A stretch of 64,000 nucleotides of DNA from Aquilaria yunnanensis. Its lineage: Eukaryota; Streptophyta; Magnoliopsida; Malvales; Thymelaeaceae. The notes below the pieces were generated by a model that had not been told where the DNA came from, did not search any database, and was given only the letters and a program-made list of their open reading frames with translations. Positions 12,589-24,585 of this stretch are shown here, piece by piece. The position numbers and the translations under genes are program-made. The DNA is taken from NCBI GenBank assembly GCA_039654915.1, contig CM077593.1, positions 118,041,413 to 118,105,412 on the forward strand, given 5' to 3'. The number at the start of each line of letters is the position of its first letter. The stretch's first letter is position 1.

Positions 12589-13462
12589 TAGGGCTGAAAG
12601 TCGGATGGGAAAAGTCGGGTTTGGGTTAAGATTGACCCAAATTATGCCTACTTCTTTCTTAAATATGCAACCCGAAACCAACCTGACTATTAAGTGAAAC
12701 TGACCCTAACCCGAACCCGAATAAGTCGGGTTCAGTTTAGTATAATTGGGTCAACCCGATTTGTATGCCTAGCCACCTGAGACAAATCAGAGACGAAAGG
12801 GCATTCGTCAGACTTCAAAGAGGCAGTTAGGTGGGTGATCGATCCGATCAGGTGTGTGAAAAGGGCGACGAGGTGAGGCGATTATTGAGGCAAGTCAACT
12901 CTACCATCACCGTCGAGTAGCAGCATAGTAGGAAAAACGAAAAATAGTCGACACTTAAAATGGAAGGAGATGAGAGACTAATAGAGTTAGAAAGATGAGA
13001 GTGGGCTGGTGAGTGATGAGAGATTTAGGAATTAGGGTAAGCTAGTCAAATGGGTAGCAAAATGGGCTAGGTTGGTTACTAATTAAACTATCAAGGTTGG
13101 GCTTGCGGGCTTGGGAGTTGGATTAGGGAGTAGGGATAGAGAGGACTAGGTTGGGTTAGGTAGAATAATGAGGGAGTGGGTTGGGCCTAGTCAGGTTAGT
13201 CAGACTTATCGGGTTTAACTCGAACCGAACCGATGTTCACAATATAGTATCGGGTCAGGTTTGGTTAGGCAGAAGAGGGAAGGAGTGGGCTGGGCCTAAT
13301 CGGGTTAGTTAGATTTATTGAGTTTAATCCGAATTGAACTGACGTTTACAATACAGTATCGGGTTGGGTTGGGTTCAAATCTTTTTTTTTCATGATAAAC
13401 CCGACCCTAACCCATCTTTTTTTGGGGCAAATTTTGGGTTGCAGGTTTTACTTTCACCCTTA
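12589..13462. mobile_element. non-autonomous hAT element
   Basis: The termini TAGGGCTGAAAGT and ACTTTCACCCTTA are inverted repeats, and the flanks ttgatagt (12581-12588) and ctgatagt (13463-13470) match at 7 of 8 positions, as expected for an 8-bp hAT target duplication. The interior repeats variants of 'cgggttgggtt' and 'acccgaaccc', like the elements at 20904-22347 and 29571-32705. It has no transposase. Confidence 0.75.
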
Positions 13463-13470
13463 CTGATAGT

Positions 13471-15180
13471 AGAAAAAACCAAAATTACAGGGATTGGAAA
13501 TGTATTTTTCTATTTTAGCAAACAAATGGTTCTATAGCATTTTATGATGCTACACTTCCATACTCAATATTCTTTGAAAATTTCAGAACATGAAACCATT
13601 ACAATATTATGTAGTAAAGTACAAGCAACCATATTTCCAATGATTTATAACCAGTGCACTGTGTGGGTATCATAAATATCACATATACTAATTATGTGAG
13701 AGAATATTGTAGATATACAATAAAAACAAATTATACCACAAATGAACAGTAACAGCCATCCTAGGAAGATGTCGAAAACAAAAGTGGTGGAATTCCAAAA
13801 ATAAGTCCTAAGATATCTTGTTTTGCTTTTTTGGTCTCAAACTTTTCTTATCTGATAATTAAGCCCTCAAATTCTTTGTATTCAATTCCCTATAATATTG
13901 GCCGTTATCCTATTGATCCCCAAACTTTGATTTGCTAGGACCAGAGCCCCAAATAATAGATTGTCATGCGGCCGTTCACCTAGTTACTACTATATTATTA
14001 CTATATATTAATTGCCAACTTTGAGTTACTGTTCATGAACAGTGCCACATATTTTTTTCCCCCTGGACTAGATTGGCTTTTTTTTTTTTAATAAGTTCAG
14101 CTCATTTTTCTGCAGGCGGATAGAGTTCTGAGGGCCCATATTGCAATTGGCCCAGTTTTGCTGTAGTTAAATGTGTTTACAGTCCCAGATTTTTTAACTT
14201 TTACCCTTTAAGTCACTGATTTCGACCCATCTTACGTTTTGGTCCCCAAACTTAATAATTGTTTAATATTCTTTCTATTTGCTCTCTTACTCCCCAAGCT
14301 TTTTTGTTGTTTTTTTATGTACAATTTTCTAAAGCAAATTATAACTATATATTAATTGCCAATTTTTGCTCTTTTTTAATGTAATTTTTATGTTCAATTT
14401 TCTAAAGCAAGATAAATTAATTCAAAAGTTTTATGGTTTAATAAAGTAATTTGGTTCATAATTGCTAAAATTGAAAGTGAACTTTTCTACATAAATTTTC
14501 CATGAATATTAAAAATTAGAATTTAAGTTGATAAGAGAAACTTTTAATTAATTATTCTTTAACGAGAAAAAAATTTCTATCATTTTTAAACATGTACAAT
14601 GCTACTTTTTGATCATGACTAATCATTTTAATAATAAGAATATAAGATAATGAAAACTTAACTCAAAATTAAAATAAAGTAATAGTTTAATTGACATTTA
14701 TTTTAATGGATTATTTCATGGATTGTTTCTTCTGTACAAATACTCTACTTTTAAAAACTTTTAAACTTAATGCAGTTTTTTGACACATTAACTAATTAAA
14801 TGAAAGATCATTATCACCCTGATCCCGCCGTGCAGCGTGGGTCAGTTGATCCTCGTCTAATTATAGGACAAAAAACACTGTTCAATGAATAATAACAAAG
14901 CTTTTAAGGCCAGATTTAGACAGTGTAAAAAATGGAGAATTTCAGAAAAGCCCTCCAAAATACTATGCTATACTTTAATGGTCCCCAAAGTTTTCGGTCT
15001 TCCAATTGACCCTCACTTTTTACAGCGATTTTTTTTTCCCTGATAATAGTAGCTTGTGGCCGAATTTGAACAATCTCCATCTTTGCTCATGACCAATTAT
15101 AGAAAAAATGAAAAACTTCCAAAAAGGTCCCCTAAATGTTATGATCTACTTTAATAGTCTTCAAACTTTTTTATTTTTCA
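13471..15180. other. gene-free stretch with a diverged direct repeat
   Basis: No gene was seen. A ~90-bp segment at ~14930-15020 ('ccctccaaaatactatgctatactttaatggtcc') recurs diverged at ~15105-15188 ('cccctaaatgttatgatctactttaatagtc'), spaced by ~175 bp. The second copy is interrupted by the hAT MITE at 15189. The style 'ggtccccaaactttg' suggests old Mutator-like ends. Confidence 0.4.
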
Positions 15181-15188
15181 ATTGAGTC

Positions 15189-15654
15189 TAGGGATGACAA
15201 CGAGATGGTTTAAGAATAGATATCCTCTACCAGCCATCCATGCCCGCATTTTTTTTTACCTGTGACTTTACAGGCATCCGCAAGTAGGTAAAAAATCATA
15301 CCTGCAACCTACGACTAACAGTTTAAATTATTTTTTTAATTTCATAAAAATAAAATATAAAACATATATATAAAGTTATTGCCCACATATAATGCAATAA
15401 AATCATAATATACATACAAGAAAATATTTGATGAGAATTAGTATAAAATATTAATTAAGTGTAGGTGTTGCATACTATTATAATTAATAAATAAAAAATT
15501 CACGCCGGTAGGCTTTCGTCACCTACCTGTACTTATTAGATTGATATGATTTGCTACCCATGTCCACTTTATCATAAGTATTTTTACCTGTTTACTTGCC
15601 ACACCACCAATGGATATCTACGGATCACGGATTTTCCCATCACTATCATCCCTA
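15189..15654. mobile_element. hAT-type MITE
   Basis: It starts TAGGGATGACAACGAG and ends ...CATCACTATCATCCCTA, so the 8-bp termini TAGGGATG/CATCCCTA are perfect inverted repeats. The flanks attgagtc (15181-15188) and atcgagcc (15655-15662) match at 6 of 8 positions, a diverged target duplication. The interior has inverted GATATCC-type segments near both ends and no transposase. Confidence 0.75.
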
Positions 15655-16517
15655 ATCGAGCCCGCCTCTTTGGTAGCAATAATGATAGCAGCTTTTTGTA
15701 CTCTAGACTTCCCCAGCAAGGTGCGAACATCGTTTTGGGTTGGGAGATTTATGATTTCCCTTAAAAAATGGTCAATCCAAGTTTAGTCTATTAAATATTT
15801 TTTTTTTGTCCTACTGAGACTGAAAACTTTATTTCTCAATGAATGGGCACCGCAAATTCAACCAAAGCAAGTAGCTTGCCCCGTTTTGTTTTTTTCTTTT
15901 CTGGGTCAATCGTTGAACCCCAATTTTAATCATTACAATTCCGCTCATTGATCACCACATTTTTCTTTAAAGATTAAGCTCCAATTTTTGGTAAAATCAA
16001 ACATATGTTTATCTGAATTTTATGAGAAGCTTTTTATTGTCGCATATTACTATTGATTACATACACTTAATGCTACAACAAACCACATTGGCCTTTTTAT
16101 TTCTAAGGATCAAACACAATTTTGTTACGAGCAGTGGCAAATGATCTCTTGACGGTTGGCTTGTTTGATGTTGAGTTCAGTCTGGCCAGCACTTAGCTTT
16201 TATATGCATTGGGTTTTTTTTTTGTAATTAGAATAAAAATAAAGGAGAAAAAAGAGAAGAAATAGCTAGGTGACCAAGTCTCCTGTAAGGGAAACAGAGT
16301 CAAAACATGATCCACTATACTTAGAGAGGAACCGTTGTAGCTAATAAATCATCTTACTGGTGTGACAACTTGTCTGACTTTAACCTGACTGATATGAATT
16401 AATGTTGACAAATGAGTCATCTGACATGTGAATATATTGGTGTTTTGCTAGAATCTGCATGTCATTGGCACATCTTCACTTTCTCCCATTTGCATCACAT
16501 TGAGTAGAGGGTTCATG
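15655..16517. other. gene-free stretch
   Basis: No supported gene, RNA or mobile element was seen beyond dispersed AT-rich debris. The short + ORF at 15546-15764 mostly lies in the adjacent MITE and is not coding. Confidence 0.5.
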
Positions 16518-16525
16518 ACAACTTG

Positions 16526-17396
16526 CAATGGTGGAACCACATAGTGGCAGGGGTGCTCCCTCCCCCCTCCTAGGGTGAGAATTTTGAAATTTTGTAAATG
16601 TAAGGTACTAGGTTAGTCGCCATGTAAGAAGTTAAGGACCAGATTTGAGTTTTTCCCTTAAAAGGGTAAATAGCGCTAGCAGTCCTAATCTTCACTTTAA
16701 CTGCAAATTCCTCCATAACCTTTCTATTATTGCATATCTATCCCAAACCTTTGTCTAATTTGCTTCTCTCTCAATGTCACTGAGTTTGACTCTTTCTCTT
16801 TCTTTCTCTCTCCTCTACTATACTTCAGTAATTATTAATCAAAATAAAGTAATTATTTTACTAATTTTATTTAGAATGGATATTATTTGAATACTACATT
16901 ACACCTCATAATTATTTAAATAATTTTTTTTATAAAAGTGAATTTTTATAAATAATTATTTTATTCTAAACAAGTTGTGAATATTTCTATTCTAAACAAA
17001 TTATGAATGTTTCTATATCATTCGAAACAAGTTGTGAATGTTTCCATTCCAAATAAGTTATGAATGTTTTCATTTTATTTTAAACAAGTTGTGAATATTT
17101 TTATTTTATTCTAAACAAGTTGTGAATGTTTCTAATTTCATTTTAAACAAGTTGTGAATGTTTCCATTTTATCCGAAATAAGTTGTGAATGTTTCCATTT
17201 CAATCTAAACAAGTTGTGAATGTTTCCATTTCATTCAAAATAAGTTATAAATGTTTCCATTCAAAATAAGTTGTGAATGTTTTCATTTCGTTCTAAACAA
17301 ATTGTGAATATTTCCATTCCACTCCAAATAATTTGTGAATGTTTCTATTCCATTCTAACTTTGCACCCCAAACTAAAAAACCTAGTTCCGCCGTTG
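16526..17396. mobile_element. hAT-like element with perfect 8-bp target duplication
   Basis: The sequence acaacttg occurs immediately on both sides (16518-16525 and 17397-17404). The ends CAATGGTGGAACCA and the reverse complement CAACGGCGGAACTA are imperfect inverted repeats resembling the 'GGCGGAgCCAG' ends of many plant hAT elements. The right half is a tandem repeat array (16964-17357). There is no transposase. The insertion lies 33 bp from the stop end of the minus-strand ORF at 17430-17888. Confidence 0.8.
16964..17357. repeat. tandem array of ~28-38 bp units inside the hAT-like element
   Basis: The unit (t)ctaaacaagttgtgaatgtttcca recurs about a dozen times with substitutions (caaacaa/aaataa, tgaatgtttcc/tgaatatttt) and small spacer-length changes. 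It is a minisatellite-like expansion inside a non-autonomous element. It is not a CRISPR: units abut and spacers are not unique. Confidence 0.85.
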
Positions 17397-17429
17397 ACAA
17401 CTTGAATTAGAGCTACCAGATTTATGCAT

Positions 17430-17888
17430 TTAAGAGCTAATTGTCTTTGCTGCTGAATCCACATTTGTTGCCTTGAATTTCCTGGGAGCCTTGGAAGGAT
17501 GAGGAGCAGATAGAGTCTTCGGTTTGGAGGAGAAAACCAAGGGCTGATTAATGTTTCTAGTTTGTTCAGCAACATCTTGTGATTTTTGCTTCCTTTTTTC
17601 CTTTGTTTTAATGTGAAGTATAGGTTTCTGAGACCTGTCTTTCCTCACCTTCAAAGAATCAATTGAATGACCATGAGCATTGGGTTGTCTACACTTAGGT
17701 TGATGAGCTTCCTTATTGAATTGCTTATCAATATCTGTCTTTGAAGGTAGCCCATTCACATACCATATTGGGTTTGAGGGAACCTCAAGAAAAGGATGTT
17801 GTTGGGTTGCACATTGCAAACCCCTGTGCAAGATGTTTCCACACTTGAGGCAAACGACATGCTTCTTTTCTTGTTGATTACCAGCCAC
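17430..17888 (-). CDS. hypothetical protein, 152 aa, probably a retroelement-derived fragment
   Basis: I do not recognise this ORF. It is a basic, Lys/Gln/Ser-rich 152-residue reading frame with a Cys-rich N-terminus (CLKCGNILHRGLQC, residues 14-27) that loosely resembles a CXXC zinc knuckle but lacks a clear CCHC spacing. The rest is low complexity with many Lys/Arg, consistent with a nucleic-acid-binding gag tail. No neighbours form a gene with it, no splice sites were obvious, and it is flanked on its C-terminal side by a hAT-like insertion (16526-17396). It could be a fragment of a host gene exon or of a retroelement gag; it may also be chance. Confidence 0.3.
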   Translation of the reverse strand: MAGNQQEKKHVVCLKCGNILHRGLQCATQQHPFLEVPSNPIWYVNGLPSKTDIDKQFNKEAHQPKCRQPNAHGHSIDSLKVRKDRSQKPILHIKTKEKRKQKSQDVAEQTRNINQPLVFSSKPKTLSAPHPSKAPRKFKATNVDSAAKTISS

Positions 17889-17904
17889 TACCCAACATCT
17901 TTAG

Positions 17905-20895
17905 AATAAAGGATCAACATAACAAGCTTGTTGGCTCGAATAAGCTTATTAGAATCAAACGACTCCAAGCATTGGGTTTTGATTAGCTAGGTTGGCCCTT
18001 TTATCCCATTTTCTTTTTTATTTTCCACTTGTATTAAATCAAATCCATTTTACTGCCTAGAATTTTTTTTCATTTTCTCTTTTGATCCGCAACCTTCTTT
18101 GGCTGATGATTGAGTCCCTAATTTTCGGTGTTTCCTGTTTTTCCTTTTTTTTTTTGGTCATTGATTAGACCTCATTTTTAGTTGCTAGAATCTTGCTCTT
18201 TCACTCGTTGGTCTCCAAACTTTATTATCTGATGATTCTACTTAATGCTATAATAAATTTTTGTGAATTAACTTATATTGATTGTATTTGCAGTTAATGC
18301 TGCTATATAATTAATCCACTGGGCCAAATAAACTTGTACATTCTAAAACAAGAACAAGATTACCAGTCATTGAATAATAACTCATTTTTGGACCAGAAGT
18401 TTGTGTTGTTTTGGGCTAAAAGTTTTAGGAAGAAAAACCTTGTATTCTCGATACGAGTCTTGACACTTCACGATGGCCTAATATTATATTAGAATATATA
18501 CACAAAAAAGACAAATCATCTATGCAGCATTTACAATTTGTTGACACATATGATTGGATCATATCTCTGGGAAAAACTTAAGATCACAGATTCTAATAAT
18601 TCTGAGTTATTGATCTGGGCGTAGGAGCCGAATCTCATAATCAGTGTTCTATGTAAAGAATATTAACTGGAATTTTTTTACGCATTTTATATGACCAGAT
18701 CTCTTTTAACGAAGAATAACTTAAATATTTAAAGAAAATGAATAATAGAATCATTTTTTAGCAGATAACAAAGAGGATACTCAAAACTCTCAACTTCTTC
18801 GGACCACTTGAATGAAGTCGGCCATGAAGCTTTTCGGGTACCGGCCCATTACGCCGATTACACAGTAGGAAAAAAATAAAAATAAAAAATCTCATCCCTC
18901 CATTGGGCCAACGCCCTAGAAATTAAACCCGAAAAAAACCTAGTGTCCAATAATTTCTATCGGAAATTATTTACAGAGCTCCACTTCGATCAAAAGACTC
19001 CTGCATTTGTCATGATAAGATACAGTGAGCACTGAGCACATCACAATCTATTGCTAGTTCATTTTTTTTATTAATTTTAATGCATTATTCTTATAAAAAT
19101 TGATTAATTTCCAAAAATTCCAATTTATTAAAGCCTTAAATTTTAGAAAATCTAAAAAGTAATTTTAAGATTTTTTTAATAAAAAAGTGAGTATTTTTTT
19201 TAATTAATTTTTAACTTATGTAATTTGAAAAAAATAAAAATAATACAAAATATTTTTTCACAAGAAATAATGTAAAATTCTTTTTGGACAACTTAAAGTA
19301 TAAGCACTTAATAAATTGGAAAATTTTGGGTAAATAATCATTTTATAATAAAACTATAAAATAATACATTAATACTACTAAAAAAAAGTGGTCCTAAATT
19401 ATGCATAAGCCAATCTCAAAAGTTTGTTTTTTTTTTGGAGTAATTAATCTTCCCTAATTTATATTTTTGGCCTGCACATGTTGTTTGGGATCTAGTCATG
19501 GCTAGATATAGAAATACATGTTAGGTAATCGATAACTAATTTTTTCTTTTTTCGATAGAAATCGATAACTGGATAGATCCATATATATGTGCAGTACATC
19601 TATGGGCTTCAATGATGTACTCCACTTTGTGTACTAACAAGTAAAAACCAGCCAATTATCTGCTATAAAACCATATAGTCGTTTAATTAAGCCTTGGTTA
19701 TTCCATGCATAAACTCGCTAATACCTTTGCTTACCATCTTCAAAATCTATTCTATCTGCTATTGCTCTTAATTTATATATGATTACTATTATTTCTTTTT
19801 TGTATTTTTTTTCATAAAACAAATCTTTTGTTTACGGTTATTTTTTTGGAACGACATTGGAGTGCATGTTTTGATCTAGAAACTATTTTTATAAACACTT
19901 TCAATATTTTTTAATTTGGCAAGTTTCATACTAACGAAGATTTTGTTTTGTTTGATTTTTCCTTTCAAGGGAAAGATGTACTATACTAATATTTTTGAAA
20001 GAATGAGAATGTTAACTTTTTCAAGACTCAGGTGATAACTGAATTAGCTTATTTGTAGCATTCTAACCAAGATTTGAACCACATGGACGTCGTGACATAG
20101 TGTTTTCAACATGCAAATGAAAGAAGATTCCCATCGGCAAAAGTAGTGGACTTAAGATTAAGACAAGGGCAATTCTTCGTTCTCATGGTTGAAATTAAAT
20201 TACGAAACAGGTAAACTGCATATGCTTTATCTGCATTTTTTGGAATTTTATATGCTTCTACAATTATAGGATTATGTTTTAATTTGTAAACCTCTAAATT
20301 TGAATGGTGCGTATACATTATATTAACGGTATTGAAAGTATTGGACTACCCTTGTACATGATCATAAACGGGGAGAGTAAGAGTTTTAGTGAGACTTTAA
20401 ATTAAAAAACAGACATTTACCTTCATTATTATAATTTCATACAACCGAAGGCAAGGTGAGACTAAAGAGTTTCTTTTAGAAAAAAAATGGTAAAGATAAA
20501 TTTTATTGATAGAAGAAAGGGGAGAGTAGGATACAACTGCTGGGAGCAAGAGTTGAAATCGAGGTTAGAATGCTAAGTGGAGATAACCTAAGCGGTTATT
20601 GTTTCAAGTCCAGTTAGCTTCCGTTGCCATTTCTAATTTAAATTTCCGAGTGGGTCAGATTGCTTCCTATTGAATTCAACTGGATAAAATATAGGCATAG
20701 CTAGGTCGGGTCCTCCCTTGACCTGAAATTTCAACCAGATGAACTAACGCAAAATCTAAAGTTTTACTCTTTAAGGGTTCGTTTCTTTTCTGAATTGGTC
20801 CCCCTTTGTGGAATAAAAATAACCTCAGCTTTGTAAATCTGGGTAGTATTAGGTTCAGGGTCCTATTCGTGATTATTCTAGTCGTCAACTCCTCA
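17905..20895. other. gene-free stretch
   Basis: AT-rich sequence with no supported gene, RNA gene or mobile element boundary. The short minus-strand reading frame at 20106-20318 has no recognisable feature. Confidence 0.5.
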
Positions 20896-20903
20896 ACTGG
20901 CTG

Positions 20904-22347
20904 TAGGGATGGCAAAATCGGACTTGACCCGATGACCTGGCCCAACCCACCCAAACCCGATCTGACCCGATTTGAATAAAAAAGTCAACGACTTGAACCT
21001 GACTATGCCTAACCCAACCTGAACTCGAACCCAATTAAAGGGAAACCCGAGAAAACCCGAACCTAAATGACCCAAACCCGAAATGACCCGAGCCTGAATT
21101 GACCCAAACCCGAGACTAACATGACCTGAACCCAAGATGACCCGATAACTAAACCCGATAATACCTGATTTTAAGCCTCACCCTAAACCTTAACTTTCCT
21201 CTTTCATTATTTTCCATATTAACTCAGTCTTAAATATGGAGGTTTCCATGTTTAGTAACTTCCGTTTTTTGAGACTTTCATATTCAGTATGTCTTATATT
21301 TAGGAATGGTGACTTCTGTTATTAGTAACTTTCATTTTTTGGTACTTCCATATTTAGTAAATCTCATATTTGGAGATGAGACTTTCATATTTAGTAGTTT
21401 CATTTCTTTTTTTAAGATATTCATGTTTAATAATTTTCATATTTTGAGAAAGGATTTCCACATTTAGTAACTTCTATTTTTTAGGACTTCTATATATTGT
21501 AAGTATCTTATTTGCGTAAGAAACATCCATATTTAGTGAATCCCATATTTGAATTTTTCCAACATAAGTAATTTTTATATTTAGTAAGTTTAATGATCTT
21601 AATAGGTAATTATTAATATTACAACATTCATCCTTATACTTTTAAGTATAGTGCAATAAGGTACTTAAATTTTAAAAAATTTTATTTTAGTAACCTATAA
21701 TAATTACAACATCGATCCTAAAATTTTTGAAATCTTTGCACTTTCACCCAAAATTTTAAAAATTTTACAATTTTAGTAACTTGATTTGTATTTCATTGTA
21801 ATTTCAAGGAAAATTCATTGAAACATAAGCATAACAAAATTGTCATTGTATATGTCTGAGTGATAACTGAGTGAAGATCTGAATAATCTGTACAATAATA
21901 GTTAAAAGGTATGGGTTTAGAAAAATAATCAAATATTACTAATAATGTTAAATTACTTAAATATGTACTAAACTATAATGAAGAAGATTTTTATGAATAT
22001 TTTAATTAAATATACTAAAAAATGAAAATTTAATTTAAATTAAATCACACAAAAAATCAAATTATTTGATTTAAATTTTAAAAAAAATTGAATAGATTCA
22101 ATCGTTTTGACTTCACACTAATAACCCACGTGAACACAAAGGTTGACCCAAAAGTTGGCCTGAAGTTACCTGAGACTAAAATTGACCCGACATGAAGTGA
22201 ACCCAAACCCAAATAAACCCGGCCCAACCCAACCCAAACCCGAAATCAACCCGAATCTAAATGACTTGACCTGAACCCGAATTCATGCTAACCCGACTAG
22301 ATCCGAACCTGAATGACCTGACCCGACCCACCCAATTGTCATCCTTA
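20904..22347. mobile_element. non-autonomous hAT element, ~1.44 kb
   Basis: It begins TAGGGATGGCAAAATCGG and ends ...CCCAATTGTCATCCTTA, inverted repeats of each other over ~12 bp. The flanks actggctg (20896-20903) and actggccg (22348-22355) match at 7 of 8 positions. Both subterminal regions are dense in 'acccgaaccc/gacccga' repeats, a likely transposase-binding feature, while the middle (21200-21560) has diverged 'tatttagtaacttcc' repeats. Reading frames across the subterminal repeats (for example 20893-21135 on the minus strand) are low-complexity artefacts. Confidence 0.8.
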
Positions 22348-22806
22348 ACTGGCCGAAGTACAATGTCTACCGAAGTCAAGCTTAAGTTAAGCTGACTTGG
22401 CCAAAATGTTCCATTAATCAGTGTTTTAATGGGGGCTAATACGAATTTCGACAATTAAATTATATGTTGAGCATATCTCCATTTATCGTAATCACAGTCA
22501 TTGGCTTTAAAGACGGAGCTATACAAACTTCATATGGTACCATTTTTATTGTTCCTATTTTTTTTTTTTTGGGACCATATGTTATTGTTCAAAGAAACCA
22601 TTTATGTTTATTCTATAGGGATCTATATATCCCACTAAATCTTCTAATTTTTTTCGTAAATATTAAAAAACTTTTTGGAAGATCTCGCTGAAATTTATTA
22701 AATAGTCCCACAAATGTAGGAAAACAAATAAAATGAAATAAAAAGTGAATATGTTTTTGTTTTTATAAGTTTGTTAGATATCGAAAGCGTCATAATTATA
22801 TGACAG

Positions 22807-22928
22807 TTTGTGACAATTGTCATTCGTTACAGGCCATCAATTACCATGGAATGGAACGGAATCTACGCGATTCAGGAGCCTCTTAGGTTGATTGATGGTT
22901 TGTTATGAATGACGGTTGTCACGAATCA
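22807..22928. repeat. small inverted repeat (foldback, ~120 bp)
   Basis: The left arm tttgtgacaattgtcattcg and continuation (22807-22843) pair with the right arm ending gaatgacggttgtcacgaat (22888-22928) over ~37 bp with few mismatches, around a ~44-bp loop. It may be a tiny MITE. It has no ORF. Confidence 0.6.
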
Positions 22929-24502
22929 TCACACTCTCCATTTCCCACATAAAAAAGCAAATATATATCAACATCACAGTGAAAAATTTCTAGATTCATC
23001 ACTAATCTACGTGTTAGTAAATGAATTGAATGTTCCAAAGCCCGACTCCATTATATAGCTTCATTTTTGTACTTACTCATAATTAACATTAAAATTCGAA
23101 ATAATATATTTACGAATATAACATCTTCAATGTCCTAAAGTACTGTAGATGCTTCACATGTTGTAGCTTTAGGCATATGCCTAGAAATGGTAACAGCTGC
23201 GCCAGCCATGGAGCCATTTTGTGGGAAAAGCAAATATGAGATGGGATCCTATAATAGACATCTTATCCCTTATCTTCTTAGCTTGCCGTCTTTCCGTTGA
23301 CTTGTTGTACAAACCTAGGCTTGATTATTTAGTAATGTAAAGTTTATTTTAAGCCACAAAAGAAAAATCTTCTAAAGTTAAAAATTAAAAGATACGGAAT
23401 TAAGTTTTCTCAACACCTGATACTACTTAATAATTCACTGTATATATAGTTTCTTCCAGTTTTCTTTTATTTCACTTTAGTGTAAGTTACTTAGATCCCC
23501 GAAGAATTTTTGAAAATTACACACTTTTGCCTGAGATTTCGAAATCTCCCCCATCCCTCTTAGAGGTTGGAAACAGTAAGGGAAAAGGGTAATTTTCAGC
23601 AAATTTTAAGGCGACCATGCAATTGTGAGCAAATCTGCAAGGGGCAAAACTAGGCTTTTAAATCAGGAGACAGTGCAATTGTTAGAAAACCTCTGATTTT
23701 TTCATTCGTTTTCTGGGTTCATTAAAGGCAGGCTACCCTCCAGTCCAAGGCTACTACATGCTATCCGCTCAATTAGGGCCTTTAATCACTTACCCAAGAA
23801 TAAACATTAGAGAGGAAATCAAAACTAAACACTTTGAAATGGAGCATTTGATCTCTTTCTACATAATTAATCGGCCGTCCCGCTGGGGAGCAGATATTTG
23901 TATCTGACTCCAGTTTATCTACTAAAGCCACTAGCTTGCTAGTCCGATCCATAAAAACAACAACTATTCCCTTGAAATAATATCTTTTCACGGACAAGTA
24001 TAATCAGTCTCTGCAAGATTTTGTCTAGTTATTGTCCAAGACCACATTGGACCCTCCATGGTTTCAATATTGCTCAAAATATTAAAAGATATGGTCTTAG
24101 CCTAAGATATATGAGTCCTAATCACCAAGTGTTTGAAGCAAATAATATTGGTTGCATATTGGAATTTTATAATTAAAATTGCCAACACAAGAAATTTATG
24201 AGATGGGTTCTCCTTCTCCAGACACGAGAAGGAAGTGTAATTAAAGGACTATACCCATCTGCCTGAAACTTCAGACCCTTTTCAGATACCAAGTACAAGT
24301 AGTAGCTATAAAGAAAGGGTATAAAAGGTTAAAAGCTGAAGAAAAAATGTCCAAATCCTTGTTTCAATGGGACCGTACAGTTAGGGATTCCTCCATCCAA
24401 ATTAACCAGACTAGCGTTCGAAAGCAATTTGTAATTCCAACTAATTTGGCCGTTCTCTAAGCTAACCTGATTTTACCCAAGAAGCTCCCCTTTGCCGAGT
24501 TG
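22929..24502. other. 5' flank of laccase A
   Basis: No other gene is seen. The interval 23470-23720 has text resembling a Mutator-like end ('gatccccgaagaatttttgaaaattacac'). The ~80 bp upstream of the TATA box contain 'ctaacctgattttaccc', weakly similar to AC elements of lignin genes; this is suggestive only. Confidence 0.4.
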
Positions 24503-24509
24503 TATAAAT
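24503..24509 (+). promoter_or_regulatory. probable TATA box of laccase A
   Basis: TATAAAT lies 77 bp before the laccase A start codon in otherwise mixed sequence, a distance compatible with a short 5' UTR. There is no direct evidence of the transcription start. Confidence 0.6.
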
Positions 24510-24585
24510 TCTGATGAAATTTCAATGTGAGACATCAAAGAAAAGCAGTAGCAGAGAAACTAATTAATTTCAGAATCAAAAGAGG

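Noticed and set aside
12589..13462. Interstitial telomere repeats (cgggttgggtt / acccgaaccc)
   Set aside because: The units are not TTTAGGG and lie within hAT termini, so they are subterminal transposase-binding-type repeats.
16964..17357. CRISPR-like repeat array
   Set aside because: The units abut with no unique spacers, and the context is a plant hAT-like element; it is a tandem minisatellite.
20893..21135. Minus-strand Gly/Ser-rich ORF
   Set aside because: A translation of the acccgaaccc subterminal repeats of the hAT element.
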